A stretch of 6,392 nucleotides of DNA from Actinomycetota bacterium (GTDB taxonomy: Bacteria; Actinomycetota; Thermoleophilia; Gaiellales; Gaiellaceae), in the NCBI GenBank assembly GCA_013821525.1, contig JACDGR010000205.1, positions 1 to 6,392 on the forward strand. The letters run 5' to 3'. Below, one piece after another: positions 1 through 6,392 of this stretch. How positions within the stretch are numbered: position 1 is the first letter of the stretch; every line of letters starts with the position of its first letter. A program made the position numbers and the translations under genes. The notes beneath the pieces are model-generated. The model was not told the DNA's origin. It saw nothing but the letters and a program-made list of their open reading frames with translations, and did no database searches.

Positions 1-2414
<2,414 letters not shown>

Positions 2415-2481
2415 GGAACTCATGTTCGCTGCTATGGAGTTTTGAAGGTCGTGCGCCGTAATCTCGCGCCGCTTTCGACAG

Positions 2482-2597
2482 TTGGGCGGTCTTAGCGACG
2501 GGGAAATACCTCTTCCCATTCCGAACAGAGAAGTCAAGCCCGTTAGCGCCGATGGTACTCGGGGAGCAATCCCCCGGGAGAGTAGGACGCCGCCCAT
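2482..2597 (+). rRNA. rrf: 5S ribosomal RNA
   Basis: This gene lies about 67 nt downstream of the 23S gene in the same orientation, the usual bacterial order. Helix I pairs GGGCGG near 2484 with CCGCCC ending at 2595. Inside are the conserved loop B/C sequence CCCATTCCGAACAGAGAAGTCAAGC (about 2515-2539, written here as its recognisable core CCGAACAGAGAAGTCAAG) and the loop E/helix IV region GATGGTACTCGGGG near 2552. Helix I fixes the core at 2484-2595; I extend by two bases on each side for the expected 115-120 nt length. The spacer between 23S and 5S (2415-2481) shows no tRNA, only a short AACTC/GAGTT pairing at 2417-2421/2436-2440. Confidence 0.95.
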
Positions 2598-2610
2598 TAC
2601 TTTGAGCAAT

Positions 2611-2641
2611 GCGACAGGCCCCCACGAGGGGCCTGTTGTCG
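2611..2641 (+). terminator. Intrinsic terminator of the rRNA operon
   Basis: A 9-bp perfect GC-rich stem, ACAGGCCCC at 2614-2622 with GGGGCCTGT at 2628-2636, closes a 5-nt loop (CACGA). It extends by one wobble and one C-G pair to 2612/2638. The tail (TTGTCGTTCTC) is only mildly T-rich, as is common in high-GC genomes. It starts about 15 nt after the 5S gene, where transcription of the operon is expected to stop. Confidence 0.8.
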
Positions 2642-2797
2642 TTCTCCGCCCGTTCGAGCAGAGCGACGCGCCGGCAATCGCCCGCGCCCGCAACGACCCG
2701 AAGATCGCTTGCGTCATCCCGGACCTGCCTTCGCGGCTTTACCCGCGAGGGGCTTGTCAAGGGCTACCTGCAAACCGGTGTTGGGCCCCGTCGGTGA
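2632..2797 (+). pseudogene. Remnant of a GNAT-family N-acetyltransferase, N-terminal part, frameshifted
   Basis: In the frame through 2635, bases 2641-2730 encode VLRPFEQSDAPAIARARNDP and then KIACVIPDLP. This resembles the first strand and helix of RimJ/RimL-type GNAT acetyltransferases (LRP...DAPA...A.NDP.I....P.LP). The expected continuation with a PYTRED-like block appears in the next frame, from about 2735, as GFTREGLVKGYLQTGVGPRR, ending at TGA 2795-2797. A +1 shift near 2729-2737 would join them. No acceptable start codon precedes the motif: the homologous region begins inside the 3' arm of the rRNA terminator, and nothing resembling the acetyl-CoA-binding domain follows. I read it as a decayed N-terminal fragment. 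Similarity is judged by eye over about 50 residues, so the family call is moderate. Confidence 0.5.
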
Positions 2798-2839
2798 TCT
2801 TCAGCCTCGGGCGGGGCGCAGCTCGGAGCGCCAAAGGTA

Positions 2840-2854
2840 GTGTGGACTCCACAC
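2840..2854. repeat. Perfect 15-bp palindrome in the intergenic region
   Basis: GTGTGGACTCCACAC is an inverted repeat of 7 bp around a single central base pair. It lies 42 bp beyond the stop of the minus-strand HtpX-like gene, between that gene and the acetyltransferase remnant. It could be a protein-binding operator-like site, or an RNA hairpin acting on the 3' end of the htpX transcript. No T-run follows on either strand, so it is not a standard intrinsic terminator. The rest of 2798-2896 shows no gene. Confidence 0.55.
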
Positions 2855-2896
2855 AAACTCGGGTGACGCCACGTCGCGAGCTCCCGCCGGGCGCGC

Positions 2897-3742
2897 CTAC
2901 GCGGCGCGCAGGCGTTCGCGCCAGTTCGGGTCGAGCTCGCGCAGGCGGCGGACGCGCTCGCCGATCGGCGGATGCGTGTTGAAGAGCGTCGCGATGCCGT
3001 CGTCGGCGAATGGGTTCGTCGTGTACACCGGCTCGGTCGCCGGGCTCGCTTCGAAGCCGACGAGCTCCATCGCCTGCTCGAGCCGCACGAGCGCGTCCGC
3101 CAGCCCGTGCGGTGAGCCGCACAGGTCGGCGGCCAGGCGGTCGGCCTCGTACTCCCGCTTCGGCGAGAGCAGCAGGTGCACGAACGCGGCCGCAACCGGC
3201 GCGAGCACGAAGAGCAGCGCGCGCTGGAACGCTCCGCCGAGCCGCGATGCCTCCACCGTCGCCGAGGCGATCACGACCGCGACCGTCTGGAGCAGCACAT
3301 CCCGGTGGCGGAGGTGGGCGAGCTCGTGCGCGAGGATCCCCTCGACCTCCGCAGGCGATGCGACACCCATCAGCCCGACCGAGATCGCGATCCCCGAGCC
3401 ACCACCCGCGCCACGCCCGGCGCCGAGCGCGCGCGGGTAGCTGTCGCCGAGCACGTAGAGCTTCGGCTTGATCACGCCTGCCGAGCTCGCCAGCCGCTCG
3501 AGCGTCGAATGCAGCGCCGGCGCCTCCCCCTGCAGCAGCTCACGCGCTCCGAGCATTCCCATCACGATCCGGTCTGCATAGCCGTAGATCGCGCCACCGA
3601 GCATCACGATCGAGGCGAAGAACAGCAGCCCGACCGGATATCCGCCTAGCTCCCAGCCCGCGAGCCCAAAGAGCAGCCCGACCGTCGCAAGCAGGAGCCA
3701 CGCCTTGATCACGTTTCGGAAAACGAGTACCCGCTTCCGCAC
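2897..3742 (-). CDS. htpX: HtpX-like M48-family membrane zinc metalloprotease
   Basis: This 281-aa integral membrane protease likely takes part in quality control of membrane proteins, as HtpX does. Two hydrophobic segments open the protein (about residues 14-30 and 36-55). The zinc site HELAH is at 139-143 (H139, catalytic E140, H143), and the third ligand is E197 in the SPKREYEADRLA block. Two more hydrophobic stretches lie between them (about 149-163 and 175-192). The C-terminal FNTHPPIGERVRRLREL block is typical of the family, and the length fits HtpX (about 280-300 aa). The segment that is NAFATG-like in HtpX reads PRALGAGRGAGGGSG here, unusually glycine-rich. The start is GTG at 3742, the first possible one after the upstream stop. 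It is the last gene of a three-gene minus-strand cluster, 12 nt after its neighbour and in the same frame. It could equally be annotated simply as an M48 peptidase. Confidence 0.92.
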   Translation of the reverse strand: MRKRVLVFRNVIKAWLLLATVGLLFGLAGWELGGYPVGLLFFASIVMLGGAIYGYADRIVMGMLGARELLQGEAPALHSTLERLASSAGVIKPKLYVLGDSYPRALGAGRGAGGGSGIAISVGLMGVASPAEVEGILAHELAHLRHRDVLLQTVAVVIASATVEASRLGGAFQRALLFVLAPVAAAFVHLLLSPKREYEADRLAADLCGSPHGLADALVRLEQAMELVGFEASPATEPVYTTNPFADDGIATLFNTHPPIGERVRRLRELDPNWRERLRAA

Positions 3743-3754
3743 CGGAGAGCCCGG

Positions 3755-4015
3755 CTACTCGGCGTCGTCGCCCGCGTCGGCTCCGTCGTCCTCGGCGAGG
3801 CCGCGTGGGGGCCAGTCGGGCTCGGGAGCGTCGCAGCGGCTCGAGCAATGCAGCGATGCAACGTTTTGCAGCGGGATCAGGATGTGCCCGTTCAGCTCGA
3901 TGTGGGCGACGTCCTCGAGGTAGCAATACGCGGTCAGGACGCCGTCCTGATACTCACCCCCGAAGAGGGCGATCTCGACCTGCTCGCCTTTGTACTTGTT
4001 CGTGTAGTCCTCCAT
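3755..4015 (-). CDS. Small conserved-looking protein of unknown function (86 aa)
   Basis: I do not recognise this protein as a named family. It begins MEDYTNKYKGEQVEIALFGG and has a beta-rich first half: GEQVEIALFGGEYQDGVLTA, then HIELNGHILIPLQNVASL. The order of short strands, with glycine turns and a final IPLQNV strand, recalls Sm-like or other small-barrel proteins, but that is a visual impression. A short HCSSRC segment follows (about residues 57-62), then a low-complexity acidic tail rich in D, E and A (about 74-86). There is no signal peptide or membrane segment, so it is probably cytoplasmic. The ATG at 4015 lies 16 nt after the stop of the phosphatase gene, with AGGG just before it as a weak ribosome binding site. 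It lies between the phosphatase and htpX genes and ends 12 nt before htpX, so cotranscription is likely. The frame stays open upstream, but that part overlaps the phosphatase gene and is not expected to be translated. Confidence 0.75.
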   Translation of the reverse strand: MEDYTNKYKGEQVEIALFGGEYQDGVLTAYCYLEDVAHIELNGHILIPLQNVASLHCSSRCDAPEPDWPPRGLAEDDGADAGDDAE

Positions 4016-4031
4016 CGCCCTGCCGGTGAGT

Positions 4032-4622
4032 CTAGCCAGGGGTGCCCACGAGGCGGCCGTCGACGACCTGGAGCTCGACGACCTCGCAGTTGGCGGTCGT
4101 ACCGAGAGCCTGGGCACCGCGAGACTCGGCGACCGAGACCCCTGCGGCGCTCGCCCGGCAGGCGCGGATCGATCCCCCGTGAGAGACGACGAGCACGGTC
4201 TCGCCGGGGTGGGCGGCCGCGATCTCGAGCAGCGCGGCGACGACGCGGACGCCCATCTCCTCGTAGCTCTCTCCCTGCTGCCAGCCCTTCCCGCCCTGTT
4301 CCCAACGCCGGTAGCCCTCGGGATCGAGCGTCTGGATCTCCGCGTGGTGGAGGCCAGACCACGTGCCGACGTCGACCTCGCGCAGCCCAGGAAGCGTGAC
4401 GACCGGCAGGCCGAGCGGCCCGGCGAGCAGCTCCGCCGTCTCCCGTGCCCGGGCGAGGTCGCTCGCATAGGCAGCGGCGATGCCGCGACCGGTGAGCGTC
4501 GGCGCGAGTGCCCGCGCCTGCGAGCGTCCGACCTCGTTCAGCGGCTCGTCGGCATGGCCCTGCCACCGGTGCTCGTTGTTCCAGGAGGTCTCGCCGTGCC
4601 GCGTCAGGAGCAGCGTCGTCAT
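4032..4622 (-). CDS. Histidine phosphatase / phosphoglycerate mutase-family protein
   Basis: This 196-aa enzyme belongs to the histidine phosphatase superfamily (PhoE/GpmB-like branch). The phosphate-accepting RHG motif is at residues 8-10 (LLLTRHGET), followed by WQGHADEPLNEVGRSQA as in the family. R58 (SDLARARETAE) and E82 (LREVDVGTWSG) fit the usual active-site positions, and the second histidine is H148 in VLVVSHGGSIRA. The length is normal for a cofactor-independent-looking broad-specificity phosphatase or dPGM-like protein; the substrate cannot be told from sequence. The ATG at 4622 gives the standard N-terminus directly ahead of RHG. The frame is open for 128 more codons upstream, but that stretch is antisense to the SDR gene. 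A -10-like TACGTT ends 7 nt before the ATG on this strand, suggesting a leaderless mRNA. It is the first gene of the minus-strand cluster. Confidence 0.93.
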   Translation of the reverse strand: MTTLLLTRHGETSWNNEHRWQGHADEPLNEVGRSQARALAPTLTGRGIAAAYASDLARARETAELLAGPLGLPVVTLPGLREVDVGTWSGLHHAEIQTLDPEGYRRWEQGGKGWQQGESYEEMGVRVVAALLEIAAAHPGETVLVVSHGGSIRACRASAAGVSVAESRGAQALGTTANCEVVELQVVDGRLVGTPG

Positions 4623-4628
4623 CGGCGC

Positions 4629-4635
4629 TAACGTA
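4629..4635. promoter_or_regulatory. Overlapping divergent -10 elements (bidirectional promoter)
   Basis: The 7-bp sequence TAACGTA reads TAACGT on the + strand (4629-4634) and TACGTT on the minus strand (4635-4630). Both fit the TANNNT form of a sigma70-type -10. They end 9 nt before the SDR ATG (4644) and 7 nt before the phosphatase ATG (4622), the spacing of leaderless transcripts. No clear -35 box is visible in either direction. The whole intergenic region is only 21 nt, so a promoter for each gene must lie here or inside the opposite gene. Confidence 0.55.
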
Positions 4636-4643
4636 GCGGCGCG

Positions 4644-5390
4644 ATGGATCTCGGCCTCAGAGACAAGGTGTGTCTCGTCACCGGCTCGACCGCCGGCATC
4701 GGTCTGGCGGTCGCGCAGCAGCTGCGTGCGGAAGGGGCAGTCGTGATCAGCACAGGGCGTCGCGCGAAGGGGCCGGGCGATCTGCACGTCGTCGCCGATG
4801 CCACCGTTGCCGCCGACGCAGCGCGTGTAGTCGCCGAAAGCGAGGCGCAGTTCGGGCGCATCGACTGCCTCGTCAACAACGTTGGTGGCACGGAGATTCG
4901 AAAGCTGGCCGATCTGACCGATCAGGACTGGCAGGCGTCCTTCGAGCTCAACCTCCTGAGCGCGGTCCGCGTCACGCGGGCCGTTGTGCCGGGGATGGAG
5001 CGGCACGGGGGAGGGGCGATCGTCAACGTCTCCTCGACCGCGGGGAAGCGACCCTCAGCGACGATGCCGGACTACTCCGTCATGAAGGCGGCGCTCCTCT
5101 CCTACTCGCGACTCGTCGCGGACCTCTACGCGGGCTCCGGGATCCGCTGCAACGCCGTCACGCCGGGGCCGACCGCCACCGACGCGTGGATCGGCGACGG
5201 CGGGCTCGCAGACCAGCAGGGTGATCGCGCCGCCGTGCTCGCCAAGGTCGGCTCCGGCCGTCCGCTCGGCCGGCTTGCAGAACCCGACGAGATCGCGGCC
5301 GTGATCGTGTTCCTTCTCTCCGACCGCGCGTCGTACGTGACCGGCGCTGCCTGGTCGGCGGATGGCGGAACCGTGCCGATCATCATCTGA
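4644..5390 (+). CDS. SDR-family NAD(P)-dependent oxidoreductase
   Basis: This 248-aa classical short-chain dehydrogenase/reductase carries out NAD(P)H-dependent oxidation or reduction of an unidentified alcohol or carbonyl. The Rossmann nucleotide motif TGSTAGIG is at residues 13-20. STGRR at 36-40, with arginines after the second strand, favours NADP(H). NNVGG at 78-82 replaces the usual NNAG. The catalytic tetrad is complete: N103, S131, Y144 and K148 (YSVMK). The PGPTATDAW segment after the sixth strand and the C-terminal SYVTGAAWSADGG are typical of FabG-like SDRs. Length is normal. The ATG at 4644 is the first possible start that fits the family, 21 nt from the divergent phosphatase gene, with a -10 hexamer 9 nt upstream. 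The dGTPase-like gene follows 37 nt after the stop on the same strand. The substrate cannot be inferred; the general FabG name would be a guess. Confidence 0.93.
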   Translation: MDLGLRDKVCLVTGSTAGIGLAVAQQLRAEGAVVISTGRRAKGPGDLHVVADATVAADAARVVAESEAQFGRIDCLVNNVGGTEIRKLADLTDQDWQASFELNLLSAVRVTRAVVPGMERHGGGAIVNVSSTAGKRPSATMPDYSVMKAALLSYSRLVADLYAGSGIRCNAVTPGPTATDAWIGDGGLADQQGDRAAVLAKVGSGRPLGRLAEPDEIAAVIVFLLSDRASYVTGAAWSADGGTVPIII

Positions 5391-5415
5391 GCCAAACCGC
5401 ATCTGGCCCGGCGGC

Positions 5416-5421
5416 TACCGT
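5416..5421 (+). promoter_or_regulatory. Candidate -10 element of a leaderless promoter for the dGTPase gene
   Basis: TACCGT fits TANNNT and ends 6 nt before the ATG at 5428, the distance at which transcription would start at or next to the start codon. No -35 box is apparent and no Shine-Dalgarno sequence precedes the ATG. It supports choosing 5428 as the start rather than the upstream ATG at 5362. Confidence 0.45.
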
Positions 5422-5427
5422 GGCGTC

Positions 5428-6375
5428 ATGCCCGAGCTTGCCGGGAGGGTTGGCGACGTCTTCGCCTCGCGGATCCGCGAGTTGGAGGAACGCGCCCTCT
5501 CACCGCTCGCGGTTCGCTCGTACGCGTCGCGCGGTCGTGAGCGCGCCGAGGAGGAGTGCCTCGTGCGCACGCCCTTTCAGCGCGACCGCGACCGCATCCT
5601 CCATTCGAAGCCGTTCCGCCGGCTGAAAGGGAAGACGCAGGTCTTCATCGATCCCGCAGGCGACCATTACCGGACAAGGATGACCCATACCCTCGAGACG
5701 ACCGGGATCGCCAGGGTCGTTGCGCGCGCCTTGCGCCTGAACGAGGACCTGACCGAGGCGATCGGCCTCGGTCACGACATGGGCCACCCGCCGTTCGGGC
5801 ACGCGGGCGAAGCTGCGCTCGACGCGCTCGTTCCGGGCGGCTTTCGCCACCACGAGCAATCGGCCAAGATCGCACGACGTCTGAATCTGACGCTCGAAGT
5901 GGTCGACGGCATCCTCACGCACACCGGCGAGCGGGAGCCCGCGACGCTCGAGGGGAAGATCGTGCGCATCGTCGACCGCGTTGCTTACATCAACCACGAC
6001 ATCGACGACGCGATCAGGTACGGGATTCTGGCTCAGGCCGACCTGCCGAACGAGGAGCTCGACGTGCTCGGGCCGACGGGGGCGAAGCGGATCGACACGC
6101 TCGTCCACGATCTCGTCGAGACCTCGGAGGCTGCGGGCGACATCCTGCAGAGCGACGAGATCGGCAGTGCGATGCTCTCGCTGCGGGCGTTCATGTTCGA
6201 GCGGGTCTATCTCGGAGCGGAAGCGCGTGGCGAGCACGAGCGTGCCCACACGACGATCCGGCGCATCTACGAGCGGCTGACCGCGCTCGGGCAGGCGCCC
6301 GAGGACGTGGTCGAGTTCATCGCCGGGATGACCGACCGCTTTGCTCTGTCGTACGCTGAGCAGCTCGATGACTGA
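5428..6375 (+). CDS. dgt: Deoxyguanosinetriphosphate triphosphohydrolase-like HD-domain protein
   Basis: This 315-aa cytoplasmic protein likely hydrolyses dNTPs, releasing the deoxynucleoside and tripolyphosphate, and helps balance the dNTP pool. The N-terminal family signature RTPFQRDRDRILHSKPFRRL (residues 47-66) is followed by KTQVF and DHYRTRMTHTLE. The HD metal site is complete: H87, H116-D117 in GLGHDMGHPPFGH, and D183 in IVDRVAYINHD. It is shorter than E. coli Dgt (505 aa) and close to the shorter dGTPase-like proteins. The ATG at 5428 is preferred because the ATG at 5362 would overlap the SDR gene by 29 nt and add residues that do not look like the family; a -10 hexamer sits just before 5428. 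After the stop (TGA 6373-6375) an ATG at 6388 could begin the next gene. In many actinobacteria that gene is dnaG, but only five bases are visible. Real substrate preference is unknown. Confidence 0.94.
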   Translation: MPELAGRVGDVFASRIRELEERALSPLAVRSYASRGRERAEEECLVRTPFQRDRDRILHSKPFRRLKGKTQVFIDPAGDHYRTRMTHTLETTGIARVVARALRLNEDLTEAIGLGHDMGHPPFGHAGEAALDALVPGGFRHHEQSAKIARRLNLTLEVVDGILTHTGEREPATLEGKIVRIVDRVAYINHDIDDAIRYGILAQADLPNEELDVLGPTGAKRIDTLVHDLVETSEAAGDILQSDEIGSAMLSLRAFMFERVYLGAEARGEHERAHTTIRRIYERLTALGQAPEDVVEFIAGMTDRFALSYAEQLDD

Positions 6376-6392
6376 GCTGAGCTGCTGATGGC

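Noticed and set aside
2415..2481. Possible tRNA in the 23S-5S spacer
   Set aside because: The 67-nt spacer shows no cloverleaf or TψC-arm sequence.
2482..2982. A 166-codon + strand frame starting in the 5S gene
   Set aside because: It runs through 5S rRNA, the terminator and the antisense of htpX; only a short GNAT-like stretch in it has meaning, and that is described as a remnant.
2897..3926. Many long frames on both strands opposite and within htpX
   Set aside because: High GC content produces open shadow frames; their translations are rich in R, S, A and P, without motifs, while the htpX frame has a full M48 signature.
4016..4468. Upstream extension of the 86-aa protein
   Set aside because: It overlaps the phosphatase gene in another frame and has biased arginine/serine-rich shadow composition.
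4623..5006. N-terminal extension of the phosphatase by 128 residues
   Set aside because: It is antisense to the SDR gene, and the RHG motif would no longer be at the N-terminus as in the family.
5362..5427. Upstream ATG start for the dGTPase-like protein
   Set aside because: It overlaps the end of the SDR gene, adds residues unlike the family, and the -10 hexamer lies inside this extension.

Overview
The window looks like a piece of a high-GC actinobacterial chromosome, probably from a deep branch such as Thermoleophilia or Rubrobacteria rather than a classical actinomycete. The reasons are the strongly GC-biased protein genes, the 23S-5S rRNA order, a short dGTPase-like gene of the kind that precedes dnaG in actinobacteria, and promoters that place a -10 element right in front of the start codon. 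The 23S rRNA seems to lack the extra stem of about 100 nt in domain III that marks most actinobacteria. This placement is inference from sequence features, not from a phylogeny.

Layout: positions 1-2414 hold the 3' two-thirds of a 23S rRNA gene on the + strand. It is interrupted at 641-1466 by an 826-nt group I intron inserted after the residue equivalent to E. coli U1951. The intron carries an intact 172-aa LAGLIDADG homing endonuclease gene (917-1435). The 5S rRNA gene (about 2482-2597) and a strong GC-rich hairpin terminator (2611-2641) close the rRNA operon. Just after it lies a frameshifted, truncated remnant of a GNAT-type acetyltransferase (about 2632-2797), then about 100 nt with no gene but with a perfect 15-bp palindrome (2840-2854).

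On the minus strand, reading leftward from 4622, is a compact three-gene cluster: a histidine phosphatase/phosphoglycerate mutase-family enzyme, an 86-aa protein of unknown function, and an HtpX-like M48 membrane metalloprotease. Gaps of 12-16 nt suggest one operon. Divergent from it, only 21 nt away, are an SDR-family oxidoreductase (4644-5390) and a dGTP triphosphohydrolase-like HD protein (5428-6375) on the + strand. The 21-nt gap contains two overlapping, oppositely oriented -10 hexamers and looks like a minimal bidirectional leaderless promoter. The dGTPase gene has its own -10 hexamer 6 nt before its ATG.

The most notable element is the mobile intron. P1, P2, P4, P5, P6, P7 and P9 can be drawn by eye, the splice sites obey the U·G and terminal-G rules, and the endonuclease stop codon sits inside the conserved P7 strand. 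Introns at this 23S site with LAGLIDADG genes are known from Coxiella; one in an actinobacterial 23S gene would be an unusual occurrence. The protein-coding part of the window is ordinary housekeeping and metabolic content.
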